DNA of 64,000 nucleotides from Elgaria multicarinata webbii (lineage: Eukaryota; Chordata; Lepidosauria; Squamata; Anguidae): NCBI RefSeq assembly GCF_023053635.1, contig NC_086172.1, positions 92,160,181 to 92,224,180 on the forward strand, written 5' to 3'. The notes under the pieces are model-generated. The model searched no databases, had not been told where the DNA came from, and saw only the letters and a program-made list of their open reading frames with translations. How positions within the stretch are numbered: position 1 is the stretch's first letter; every line of letters begins with the position of its first letter. Made by a program: the position numbers and the translations under genes. Of the stretch, positions 11,071-23,700 are shown piece by piece.

Positions 11071-14000
11071 TGTTGGGAATGGAGTTGAATGCTTTGTGCT
11101 GTCTTAGTTGAAATATAGACTTCGATTCAAAGGTTCTCTTGTATGAGTCAAAGGCACTTCCACAAGTGGAATTTGCTCTAGCTTAATTTCTATCAAATCT
11201 AATCAGCAGGCTGGCAGTGCATCTCCTTCAGCATTGGCGTAATGTGCTCCCTATGGCTGACATCAGCCAAAAGTAGGCAATCATATTTTGCCCCAGGTGT
11301 AGTTTCCAAGCAGTTTTGAATGGCAACTCCCAATTAGTGTGTTGCTGTAATCATGCTATGATAGTATCAAGGGATGTATGACAGAAGACTATGATTCAAA
11401 AATTATTTACAGAAGCATTAAGGAAACATAAAGGGCTGCTTTGTAAAATTAAAGAAAATGGGTTGTAAAATTATCATTCCACAATGCGTTTCCAGAAAAT
11501 ATTATTGTCAAAACTGGCTGAGTAGAATTTCTATCACTTATGAAAAAGTCTGTTTTCATATCTGTGGAGATATAAAATTGTCTGTTGCTTGGCTGAGGCT
11601 GGCCTTAACTTTGAGAAGTAATTACTGGGTTCAAAGATAAACGTGCAGTGATTTCCAGGGACACAGCAATGTCCCTGTAGTTAAGGTCGGAGAGTAGATA
11701 AAGCAGTCTACCATTATAAAGGGGTATTTGGGAGGGGGGGTCATTCTAACATTCATAAAATCAAAAATGTTTCACCAATGTTCCTGAAATTTGCATGTTC
11801 CTTTTAAATTTGCATATAAAAGTTGGTTTATATACCCTGAAAATTTCAAGAAGATTGGTGAAAGATTGAGGGAAGGAGGGCAGTTTAAAGTACAAAAGAA
11901 AAAAAAAACCTCTCTGAATCAAAATAGTTCTGATAATTTAAGCTGGCATTTTTTTATCCATGAAATTTGTAGTATTCAGCCCCTTGCCCATTAATCTAGT
12001 GGTGGTGTCTTCTTCCTCTTTCATTGTAGTTGGTGGAATAAAGAGGTTTCAGCTCTTTATCTTTAATTTCATTTTTTAAAACTTGAATGCTCAAGGTCCT
12101 AGACCCCAAAGATGATTTCTATTTCCTGGGAGAGGGTGGGGTTTTAGTTGGAGGAGACCTGTGTGTGTTTGCTGTTGCCCTCCCTTACAAAGCAGCTGCA
12201 AGCAACTTCTGCTCTTTCTCAGGTATTTAAGATGAGGCCACCAGAGGCACCTTGGCTAAGAGAGGGTTGGGTTTGAATTGGAGGAGACTTGGGGTTTACT
12301 CCCAAGTAAGTGTGCTGAGCATCTTATGTCTACTCAGAAGTAAGTTTCATTGTCTTCAATGGGGCTTACTCCCAAGTAAGTGTGCTCAGCATCTTATGTC
12401 TACCCAGAGTAAGTCCTGGCTTTCCTGGGGACTGCAAGGCAACTAGTACAGCAGACATCCCCTCCCATCCTTTGCACACGTGCCAGGGAAGGAGGGAGAC
12501 ACTTAGAGACACTCCATGTCTTTTGAAATTGGTAGGACTTGCTTCTGTGTAAGCATGCATTTATTAGCCCAACACTAAAACCGTAGCATTGCATTCTAAA
12601 CCTAACAGAAGTGAGGAGGATCCTGCACCCAAGCATTGGATTACAGACTTTTACAAAAGAAAGTGTGTGGATGGAAGCTTTATTTCTATGGGATGGAAAT
12701 GATGCAGGCGATAGATTAGCTTTCCCTTTGCTTTCAGCACTTGGTGCGGGGGATCTCCCTTAACTACAAACAACCCCAGGCAGTCAAACAAATGGCTACC
12801 TCCTATATCTTGACAAAACTACATGTCCTAGCCATGGCAGAATAGAAGAACATTGGGGCTCAAGTGCCTTCCCAAATTTTAAAGATTTTTTTTAATGGGT
12901 AATGTTTTTCTTTCAAGATAGGACTCCTCAGCCCCAAACCTCTCCCTACACTACATCTTCCTCCCCGGTTATCAACATTAAAACCCATCATAGCTAATAA
13001 GAGCCCGAGCAGTATATACCCATATTGTGATTTCTGGTCAGACTGGATTGCCAGAGTGGGGTGGGCAAAGGAGGGGAAAACTTTCCTAAAAACATTCCTC
13101 CTTCCCACCCGCTTTCCCAGTGCAATGGGGCTCTTCTCCTGTGCCCTTCCCTTCTGATCAGCTCTGAAGCTCCATAAGTGGCTCCTTCGCACTATGAAGT
13201 CAGATAGGTACTTATAAATGTATAAGATTTTACAATTGGAAGCCTTACAGTTTTCCTCCCCAACCCCCTGTTTTTTAGGGGGAGAAGGAGTCAATGACAT
13301 TTCATGAAAGCAGTAATTATACTGTAAATGTGTTGTGGAAATTGTGCCATTACTATTACGGCTGTTGTAAATTGAAATGTCATACCTTCCATATTTCACA
13401 GATGAAAATAGAGATACATGTATGTGAAGGAGAGAGAGGTGGCTGGATATGGGGAGGAGGAGAGAAAAGGATGGGGTTTGTGAGATTTGTTAAAAATTCA
13501 CCAAGGCATTTTAAACATCCAAGCCTGCAATTCCATGCACAGTTACATAGGAGTAAGTCCCACTGAATTCAATGGAGCTTACTTCTGAGTAGATACAGGA
13601 CTGCCCTGTTAAATATTTTGGACCCAGGATCTGCCTTCTGTGAATGGCAGGTATCTCCACCTGATTTTTGGGGACCTCTTTCCCCACCACACCACAACTC
13701 AACCTGTTCAGCAGAGCTCCTGGTCCATTTGTGTAGCCTTTTCAGGAGGCTGGAAGGACTGCTATGGGGAGAAGAGGGTAAAGAAGTTCACTTCCAGCAG
13801 CCTAGTTGCATGGGCCTAAACCTAAATCCAACCTTTTAAGTATTTAATCTTCTTAAATATTTAAACTCAACCACTAGTATTCATTCTTTTATATCCTGTA
13901 TTTCTCATTCTTATTTTATTTATTATTACACTTTTATTTTTGTAAATCACCTTGAAATTTCCATTATAAATGGTATTAAGATGCAATAAGTAATAAAGCT

Positions 14001-15499
14001 TAAACACTAACTTTTACGCTTTTTTCCTACTCATTGTATTTTCTGAATAGTAAACACCATGAGAACTTTGCCATTGTAGCAAGGAGAGGTTTTTTTAAAC
14101 ATTGAGATACACTTGAAATTATATCAGCAATTAAATATTGTACATGATTGTCTCTTAAGCATAACGTATGCTGTTATAGGTAATGCTTGCCCTGGGCATC
14201 ATGGAGCATTGTAATATATATTGAAGGTCCAGGTAACTTGGTCATGAACATATATAACATGGTGCCTGGCAACTGTTGTATGTGTTACCAAAACCTGAAA
14301 CTATGTTTTATTGCCTTCAGTACTGCATTAGGTATTAGCTCCTGAGCACTGCTAGAATCTCCTTTTCTTCCTGCTGGTGTTTTAAATTGCACTTCAGAAC
14401 TGGAACATCTTCATCACTCTTAAAATAGATGGGAATTCTGCCTTGGGCAGTGTTCGTCAACAGGACAATGCCAGTTAATGTTTGTCACTTTCGTTTTTTG
14501 CTGGTTCGGCCTGCAACCCAAAACAAGAGAAATTACCAAGCAATTCGGAGAAAAGGCTTTCACTGTTTGACCAGTGGTCATTCATAAAGGGTCATTTGTA
14601 GTGAGGAATATGGCTAGACCCAAGAGGTTAAGATCCAAATGTGAGTTTAAACTGTGCAGACACAAATAGATCTGATGACAACTTCAATTGTCCTCTCCAT
14701 TGTCTGTTGACTGAGTAATTGTACCACCCAGCTGCAATCCTCGCAGTGGCTGGGGGAGGGTGATGAATTTTCTCAGCATCAATATTTTGTTGTGAGCTTT
14801 TGAAATGTAAAGTATTTTGGAGTGGTTTGGTCTTGAATGGGCGATTAAGACCCATGAACTTTGCAAAAGATCAGTTCCTGGTAGAGATGAAAAGAGCCAG
14901 AATTGGTTTGTCGATATGGTTCAACACAGCTACCTGAATTTTTGGACTCCCCTTGGGGGCATGGCTATGGAGACTCTCATCATGGGTACCTACACTGCAG
15001 AATTTACCACTAGATCACTGGGCATTGGACAGTTTGTTCTGAAAGATGAGGAGTGTTTCCTAAACTATCGGAATGGTAGAACAATAATGTGCCTATGAGT
15101 TTGCAATTAAATTAAGCATGCTACAATGGTGCTAAGTTGATAATAAAGTTTTCTGGATAAGAAATGTACTTTTCAAAAAGAGCAATGAAAGAGCAGATTG
15201 AATTCATTTCTTCCTTTAAACAATATGTCCAGATGAAGCATGTAGGTTGATTTTGAGGGTATATGCCTGGCCTTTTAAAGGGACAGATTTATGCTGTGTA
15301 TTTCCTTCCCTTCCTGTAAAGTTAACTCAGTAATTGAAGTAACTATGGCTCTGGTTCTCAAAGAGGCTAGCACCTACCTAGAGGGTAGGTGCTCTCCCAT
15401 CGGTCTGTATGCTTCTCTTCTCTGGGCCAAAAATTGAAAATTTTTGCACCTGTGAAATAGGTGCCACCAGTGGCATTGATGGTGCCAAGGGCTAATGAG
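11071..15499. other. Intergenic, no gene seen
   Basis: Mostly unique sequence with small repeats: reptile 'TTACTCCCAAGTAAG' repeat pieces near 12290-12420 and 13530-13600, a DNA-element-like copy near 13612-13832, and an unclassified repeat at 14813-14940. The open frame at 12860-13399 (-) has no recognisable domain. Confidence 0.4.
14813..14940. repeat. Unclassified interspersed repeat, copy 1
   Basis: Shares the phrase TTTGGTCTTGAATGGGCGAT and the following TTAAGACCCATGAACTTT with the segment 23535-23660 (diverged). Family unknown. Confidence 0.5.
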
Positions 15500-15716
15500 T
15501 GCTTCCAGAAGAGGATTTTATCAAATGATCACCCTGCCTCATTCACAGATGTTCATGAGGGATTCAGGTGTCTTCTATTCATAACCCTCCCCTCTTGTGT
15601 TTTCTACCACCATCAGCTTTTCCCCTTAACACAGAAAATCTGTTAAGGGAAAAACAACAACAGCTGTACAATGCCTTCTGATTATTAGCACTAGGTGCCC
15701 TGGTTTTGGAAACGCC
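15500..15716 (-). mobile_element. hAT-like non-autonomous DNA element, copy C
   Basis: Inverted ends GTGCTTCCAGAAGAGG and its mirror GTTTTGGAAACGCC. Internal phrase CAGCTGTACAATGCCTT matches copy B (26813-27015) in reverse orientation. Confidence 0.55.
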
Positions 15717-15806
15717 CTATTAGAGACATCTTTGTCTTGTATAACCTCTTTCTTCTGCCCATATTCTGTGGATGTAAAAAGCACTGTCTTCTTTCTGCCT
15801 TTTCTT

Positions 15807-16017
15807 TGGATGCTTTCAGATGGAGGCCTAGCACTATGAATCAGAAGGCTATCCTTTTCTCCATAACAGATTTTCTGTGGTAAGCAAAAAGATGGAAGAT
15901 GTAGCGGGGAAACTCAAGAGAGTTATGAACGGAAGACAATGATATCTAGACCTCTCCATAAAATTCTGTGAATGAGGGAGAGTAACTGCACAATAAAAGC
16001 CTCATCTGGAAACATCC
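15807..16017 (+). mobile_element. hAT-like non-autonomous DNA element, copy A
   Basis: Inverted ends GGATGCTTTCAGATGGAGGC and GCCTCATCTGGAAACATCC. Lies 90 bases from copy C in the opposite orientation. Confidence 0.6.
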
Positions 16018-18050
16018 TTTTAGTCTCAAAGTCTTCAGCTATGGTATCACTGTTGTAAATCCAGACTTATCTTTGCTTATGTTGTTAATTTTGGGAAGAC
16101 TCAAAACCCAGTTTTCATGCAAACATGGCTAAGCAGCCTTCAGCTACAGCATTGCAGTTTGGGCATTTTCTCAAAGACTTTGTATAAGGTCAAAAAGTAT
16201 AGTACAAATCCCACATATGCACTGTGTAGAAGTCTTACTGTTTCCAGCCCAAAAACCTTTCACAGACTCACAGAGCTATAGAGAAACATGTTGGGCCAAA
16301 GCAGCTTCCCGGTATGGCACGCCCAGCCTCCCAGTGGCATTGTGTAAGGAGTGTTGAGGATTGTCAACTGGCTCATTCATCCATAGCCCCAATAACCTAG
16401 CTGAAACTGTTGGAACTTGAGTGCACCTTAGTGACATGAAATACTGGACTTTAGGACAAGGTGTTATTTTCCTATGCTATAATGGAAGGGTGCCTCACCT
16501 TTGTTCTGATTTTGTGAAAATACAGAAAGGTGGTGTGTGCTTAGTAAATAATAGATATTTGGAGACTTCTGCAGTAAGGTATTATTCAATTACAGTATTT
16601 AAATAAAGTATGAGAAGTCTTTTGAATAGTCCCCACCAACACTTCCTTTATCGATATAATTAGTAGAAGCTACTGCAGTATTTTAGTGACTCAAAACTCA
16701 GTGCTTCTTCTTTTTCTTTTTTAAACACAAGAAGTACATGCAACTGAATTAAATGGTATGAGAAGAAAATGGAGCCTTTGAATAAAAGATGACAGCTTAG
16801 ATCCTGAGAACTACAGATGGAAGGAAGCTCACAGAAGTGGATGTTGCCATCCCCTCTTCCTCCTGCACCCTGTCCAAAAGTATCTCTGCTTGTGCAAGGT
16901 CCCCCTGCCCAATTTTGGCCAAATTCCCTCTGCCCATCAGCCCCCTTGCCCCATTCCATGCTGTTTGGGGCATTCCTGGCCCTCTGGAGAGGCCTGGTGG
17001 GGCATGGGAATGGCAGGGGCAGGAAGGGCCAGCAAAATCCCATTCTGCAAAATTCTTTCAATTCATAGTTCTCTGGATCCAAACCAAGGATAGCTCATTT
17101 TCTATGGAAAGGGAACACAAAGCAGAGAGGGCAGAATTTTAAGGAATACATTGGGGGTTTCCCTCTGAAGGTGCCACTTTGTTCCTTGTTGAGAAGTAAT
17201 TTCAAAGTGACATGGGAGTGTACACTTCCTTATTTTATGATGTTGCACGCCTAAAGGAATTTAGGGAGTCAGTGCCTGTGCCAGGCACCAGCTTATTCTT
17301 CCCATATGTCTATTTCAGAATAAATCTAGTTGTCCACTCCCTTTAAAGAAAGTATTTTTGCCCTATCCTCCCCGTTCCAATGTAAAGAACTTTTTGACCA
17401 TCCCTCCCTCTTATCTCCCTTCCTTCTAAAAGTGTATGTCAACCTGAATAATTTTTGACTTGTTTTATTTTCTATCCATCAAAAATTCCTACATTTCATC
17501 TCAGTAGTTGTTCATGTTAGTGTAATATGCTGGCAAAGTATAATAATGAATAACTTTGTATCTTGCTCCAGTAAAATGATCTTGAAAGACATTGTAATGT
17601 TGTCTTCAACCTATTCACGAATGGTCCAGTAACTCATGATAAAACGAGGAAACATGCAGATTGGCACTGCTTTTATCTAGGATTTATATATGGCTGTTAG
17701 TCACATATTAATACTGCCACATATATTCTCATTACAATTCCTTAGATTGCTTATTACAGGTAGATGTGGCTTATGTGGTTATGCATGCATGCGCAAAAGG
17801 AACACACCTCTTAGTGGAAGTGGATGAATGGAGAAGGAGCCTGGCAGAACAGGCGAGCTGTTTTAAAGGTGAGGTAATTTGCCCTGATTGTGAATGGTAC
17901 CTTGGCATGATTTGGATGCTTTCTCAACCTTTGGGTGAAATATCACACAAAACAGTGGGCTGAACCCATCCCAGGTTTGTGGGAGTCAAACACTTTGGAT
18001 TTGCATCAAACTGCAAACTAGGGTGAAATGTCATGATATCTCCAACTGTG
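16018..18050. other. Intergenic, no gene seen
   Basis: A GC-richer segment near 16800-17090 gives open frames on both strands but no domain. Its right end CTCTGGATCCAAACC suggests a DNA-element copy. Confidence 0.35.
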
Positions 18051-18059
18051 TTTTGGTTT

Positions 18060-18215
18060 TTTTTTAAAGAAAAATAGTCACGTTGATCCAAAGAAAAATG
18101 CTGTAATCCAAATTAGCATACCTTTATTAGGCAACTTAAAAGGTCACAGAATACTATGCAAGCCTACAAGTTCTTCATAACTATTCATCAGGCAAGATGG
18201 TAAACAAAGCAAAAG
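18060..18215. repeat. Interspersed repeat of the 'TTTATTAGGCAACTTAAAAGGTCAC' class
   Basis: Contains ACCTTTATTAGGCAACTTAA and AAGTTCTTCATAACTATTCA, phrases of a widespread reptile repeat. Class not determined. Confidence 0.4.
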
Positions 18216-19939
18216 GGAGTGGGAATGGCTGATGTTAAATCCATGGAGGCAGGTTCTACACAACTGCTTTAAAATGGTTTATAACAGTAGTGACAACTGT
18301 TGGGGCCCAGGGCACACTCCATATATAGTTTTCAAACCATTTTCAAAGTGTCATATCCTGCTTGGTGTAGATCTGGCTGGAGTCTGCATTTGGTTATAGT
18401 CTAAAAATGGAAAGTGGGAGGCTGCTGTAGAACTTTGAATTAGTCTCTACCAGGTATTGAAGTGGTTTCAACTTACACCTGGGATTTTCCCAAGGCTTGC
18501 TGGGAAGAACAAACGGTGGTAGATGTCCATTTTTGAAAATATAAAATCCTTTACTTGGCCTAGTAAAGATATTACGCTACTGTAGATTTTAACATTTTTC
18601 TTTCTAGATTTCAGAGTGTACTCACCTTCATTTTTGGACTTCTGTTTATCAGATGTAAAGCCAGAAGGAAGATCAGCCAACCAACAACAATCATTGTAGT
18701 TTCTCCACTTATGGAATGTGACTTGATATGGCCAGCTTTTAAGGACACAAGGATTGTACTGAAAAATAACCTTTCAACTGACTTTAAGTAGCTCAGTACT
18801 TTGGCTTCATTGGTGGCTGTCTGTGATGAGCCAGCCTGTACAATGAACTTGATTGTGACATCACTTACTATGCAACAATTGCATGATACCAGGAAAAGTT
18901 TATCTGACAGAACCAAAGGCATTTTAGGTAGATGATATCAGAACTGTAAAATCAGGTTACATGGTTCTGTACTGTAGTTTGATACCCCTAATATTTGAGA
19001 AAACTAGAGTTCAGTGTCAGCAGAAAGGATTACTAAAATAATAATTTACATCTTTAAGTTGGACGTCGTTCCTTGTCACAAGATTAAGTATGGAGAAGGA
19101 ATCACACTTATGAGTTCCCTTTAAAAGCAACTAGGCAGAGATCATGAAGGGATTAATCTCTTCAAAGGAAAATCTAATCTCTGCATGCCTGTGCCAGCAG
19201 CTTATCAAAATGAACCTGCTGCTCCAGTATTAATTCCAGCAGCCCTTTCAAATAATGCTTCCAGGGTCACCTAGCAGCTTTTTCCACCTCAATCTGATAC
19301 AATGTGAAAACCACTCATCTCAGATTTCACCCCTGTAAGTGAGGACACTTTATTTATTTACTAGCAATATTTATATACTATTGCCATTTGAAATAAATCC
19401 TGCCCTGCTAAAATTTGCTTGGCTGTGGAGGCTGTGTCTTGTTTGTTTATGGTCAGCCAGGCCAGAACACTGTCCTTTAAATTTGGGTATTGATTTTTCA
19501 ATTATTACATTTTTAATCCATCCAACAGTGGGCATTCTTTTAAACACTGATGGCATCAATTCTGTGGCTAGTAAATTTAACCCCTGGACTGTGGGGCCCT
19601 GGACTTCGCCCCCATGTTCCAGCCCTTCCTGCACAGTTGGGTGTCAAAGCTGGCAGGTTTAAGTATGCAGCATGTAATGATAATATGTTTAATGTGCCTG
19701 CATTAAGGAAAGTTGCCCTGCATCTCCTCACACACCAACCACAACAGGTGTGGTGAACTAAAATCAGAGCTTGGCCCAGTGGTGGCTCCAATGTCAGTGG
19801 GGCAGGAAATCTGCTCTGGATTTCAGACAGAATCACTCAGAACTTTAAAGGAACTCTCCAAGGTGCTGGATCGATAATTGGGTTCAGCACCTTGAGCTGC
19901 TCCTTTAGAATTCTAGTTGCTTCTGACTGAAACCCAGAA
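18216..19939. other. Intergenic sequence upstream of UEVLD
   Basis: No gene or clear repeat. Open frames at 18468-18922 (-) and 19339-19836 (both strands) have no recognised domain. Confidence 0.35.
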
Positions 19940-20700
19940 CGGATTTACTGTCCCACTGACACCGGAGTCACCAGCCTCCACTAGCCACAGCCCGCCGTGT
20001 CCAGTTCTCCCGGAAGGTGCAGCGCTGAGTGGCTTCCTGGTGTTACTCATACCTAATTGGGGGCGGAGGAAAGGGAGAGGCTTTGGGTTGCCCTCCCTTG
20101 CGAAGTGCTTGGTTTGTGTTGTTCCTTGCCGCTTGCCGTCTCTCTCTCTCTCTCTCTTCCCCCCCCCCCCCCCCCGTTTGATAGGGACAAACAGGAAGCG
20201 ACGCTGGGGTTTTGGACGGGCGCGAGCCATGGAATTCTCTGAGGACAAGCTGAGGAAATGGCTGAGCAAGGCAAGCGGGCAGGCGCGAGCAAGTCGGGAC
20301 GTTCCTCTCGGCGTGCGCGCTGACCCAGGGACACCCCTCACTCACACACACCCCTCTCTTGGATGAGGCGGGAGGGGAGCGAAGAGACCAACGGAATTCA
20401 ACGGCCCCTCCTAGCGCTTCCTTTCTGTTTAGCGATGGAGAAGTTCTTGGCACGGCTGTTGCCTGGCCCGGGGGGGGGGGGGGTGATGATAGCGCGTTAC
20501 GCTGGGGCATGATCTCGCCGGCTCCTGCGCCGGGCCAATTCCATTTGCGTAAGAGGGTTTTATCGCTACTGTAAAACATCTTAACGCTGTGGTTCAGCCT
20601 TGGCTCGCTGAGCCCGCGGGCTCAGGACAACTTCAGTGCCCGCCCGTAGAACTGTATCCCATCTTCGTCCTACTCCGAGTACATCCGTTGAAATGAATGG
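19940..20700 (+). promoter_or_regulatory. UEVLD: CpG-rich promoter and 5' region of UEVLD
   Basis: GC content and CpG frequency rise sharply around the first exon. A TC-repeat with a run of about 17 C (20138-20175) lies just upstream of the start codon, and a run of about 14 G (20470-20483) lies in intron 1. An ETS-type CCGGAAG occurs at 20010-20016. No TATA box was seen. The transcription start is not determined. Confidence 0.6.
20229..20270 (+). CDS. UEVLD: UEVLD coding exon 1
   Basis: Codes [14 protein letters not shown], 14 codons, ending in phase 0. It is the same length as TSG101 exon 1. The donor is AAG|GCAAGC, a GC rather than GT donor, with otherwise strong agreement to the donor consensus. 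Confidence 0.9.
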
Positions 20701-23700
20701 CGCTTAAAACAAGGCCAACCTTGGATACAACCAATATGTGTAATCTGTAATCCACTTACTAGAAGTAAGCCCCACCGAGCCAGTGTGGTGTAGTGGCTGA
20801 AGTGTTGGACTGGGAGTCTGGAGATCCAGGTTCTAGTCCTCACTCAGCCATGGAAACCCAGTGGGTGACTTTGGGCCAGTCACACACTCTCAGCCCAACC
20901 TACCTCACAGGGTGGTGGTTGTGAGGATAAAGTGGAGAGGAGGAGGAGGATTATGTACACCGCCTTGGGTTCCTTGGAGGAAAAAGGGCGGAATATAAAC
21001 GCAATAATAACTTAATAGGAGTTACTTCTGAATAGACACACATAGGGCTGCACTGTAAGCCGTGTTGGTCCACAGGAGCTCCGCCATTACATTTTTCTTT
21101 GCTCCAGCAGTTCTCCTAGGTGTAACGTGAAAATTGCTTGCCAACTAGTAGAGCGTACTCTTTGATAAATAAATCTACAGCAGTCTTCCCCAACCTAGTG
21201 CTTTCCTGATGTTTTGGACTTCAACTACCATCAGTCCCTGCCAATATGGCCAATGGTGAGGAATTCTGGAAGTTGTAGACAAAAACATCTGGAGAGTACC
21301 AGGCTGGGGATGACTTAACTACAGTCTAATTCTGAAATTATGTGGGTTGTATGCACTGACACTGAAGTGAATCAGAGTTCCACCAAACCAGTAATTCGGA
21401 GACTTAAACTTGCATATGTTTAGGATTTCTACTCAATAACGATGGCAAGTTTTAAATGCTGCAATACGTCAAAATAAAGTTCCTTAAAATAACATTTTCT
21501 TTGTCTTGTCTCCAGTACAAATTCCGAGATCTGACCATAGAAGAGCTGAAGAGTGTAAATGAGTTGTATCCAAACATCACATTCACCATGGACACCTATA
21601 GTAAGAATACCTAGTTTGGCCACTTGATAAACAGTTTGTGTGAGAATCTTGCTCTTCTTTTAGTGATTTTATACATAGATTTGACTAGTAGTCAGAGCAA
21701 ATAAATTCAAATAAGGAATTAAACTCCATCTACTTGCACTCACTGTTGACAGTCCTGTATATTTACTATTTATAATCCTAACATATTTACTAGACCTTCA
21801 GCTGTCAGCACAGGTAAATGTACACACAGTTAAAGCTTGATGGTGCAATCCTATACATGTTTAATCGGAAGCAATCCCACTAATTTTAGTGGCTTATTCC
21901 CAGCTGAGTATAGGATTGCAGACTTAATGACCATGTGTAAAGTTTAGAAACTTTCAGTAGTTATTGATCACTTTTTGCTGTTATACTCTTTGTTTTATCT
22001 CCAGTACAAATTGTATTGGTTTGCTGCTGCTTCTTTTAATTTGTTTCTTATTGCTTTTGTGTTGTATTTTATATGACATTGTATTTTACAAGCTGCTTTT
22101 TATATTTTGCAGTATTGATTTTTTTGAAGTTCTGCTTTGATTGCTTTTTTAAAAAAATTGAATGCCCCTTTGATGCTTTTTTAAAAAGAAAACCGGGGAA
22201 CAAATGTTTAAGGTTACAGTCCTATGGATGTTTAGACAGAAAAGAGATCCTACAACTCCCAGCATTCCACAGCTGGCTGGGGTATGCTAGGAACTGTAGC
22301 ACTTATTTCTGTCTAAACATGCACAGGATTACACCCTTAATAAAACAGATAAAGAAATAAATCAGTTACTTAGTTCTGATATAAAATGTGAATGCTGCAG
22401 TAATATAAGTGCCATATTAATAATATTTTAAAGGGAAAGATGAAATCCACATACACATACAAATCTATGTTATGAATTTCAGCTTTCAAAGACGGGTCCC
22501 AGAAAGACCTTTTGAATTTTAGTGGCACTATTCCAGTGAAATATCAGGGTAAGTTCAACAAATTATTTTTGTACTTATTGATATCCAGTTGTTTGATTCC
22601 TAATAATAAATTAGGAATTGCAAGTAGGACTTGCAGCGAAATGTTACAGTGGCCCTGTTCAGAAGACACCTTAAATCACAACTTTAACTACCGTGCTTAA
22701 GGCTTTTTGGCTTAAGCACTATGTTTAAGGCCATTGTTTAAGGTATCTTCTGAACAGGGCCAATGTATTCTCACCTCCTGTCCTAACAGTAGTGCTCCTG
22801 CTAAGGGTTTCAGTGGGACAGTCATGGCCCTTTCCCTGCTACCCCTCTCCTCCCTAATTTTCAGTTGTTCTTTTCCAACTGAAACTCTAAATTCATAGCT
22901 TTTGATAGCAACTAACATACCAATTCCACGTGGGCTATTTCTAAAAAAGGTTTTTAAAGGAACGTTTTTTGAACTTCTGCAAACCTCAGAAGTCCATGCT
23001 CAGTGGTGTAGTGGAACCAGGCCTCTCTGAGGGTGGAAGTGCTGGGACTTTTTGATTGCCAACGACAGCTACTACCTCCCTGCTCCTAGACTTCTCTATT
23101 CCCTCTGACTTTAGCTACAGTCTTCAAGGTAGCTGGAGAGGAATGGGTTTTCTTTAAACAAGCCATTTATAGCACACTTGTGACTGGCCACTCACATGTT
23201 CACAGGTCATTTTGATGACGCTGTGAGCCTCCTGCGTGCCTCTTGCTCCTTTCCCCAGTTTTAGCATCACAAAATAAACCTCAGAAAACCCGACTCTTCT
23301 GTGATATGTCAGGTTTCTCAGGATTTCCTGCCATGTGAAGGCAAGGTTGCACTATAAAATTCCCACTAGAGGATGCCATCCCATTGAAATGTACAGGCCA
23401 TGTGGTTGCTGCTCTTTTCTCAGTGCAATTCTGCTCTGGATGAGAACCAGGAAGCAGAGCAATGGTAAGGAAACGTGTTTCCCCCACCCCATCTGAAAGT
23501 CCTCATTGTGAGCTATCCTGTTGTAACGCAATGCATTTTGAGATGGCTTGGTCTTGAACGGCCAATTGACCCATGGGCAATTAAAACCCGTTGACTTTAT
23601 AAAAGACCTGCTTCTGACGAAGATAAAAATTCCTAGAACTGATTTGTTGACTTAGTGATAAAATGTTTCTATAAGGTGCTGGCAAAAGAAAGTCCTCAAA

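Noticed and set aside
12860-13399. 179-residue open frame on the minus strand
   Set aside because: No domain or family resemblance, no splice context, composition like non-coding DNA.
19913-20579. Several long overlapping frames on both strands around the UEVLD promoter
   Set aside because: They come from the GC-rich promoter, with low-complexity proline, serine and glycine runs. Only the UEVLD first exon is supported.
20776-20850. Possible tRNA gene
   Set aside because: Polymerase III boxes belong to a SINE with a long non-tRNA body; no complete cloverleaf.
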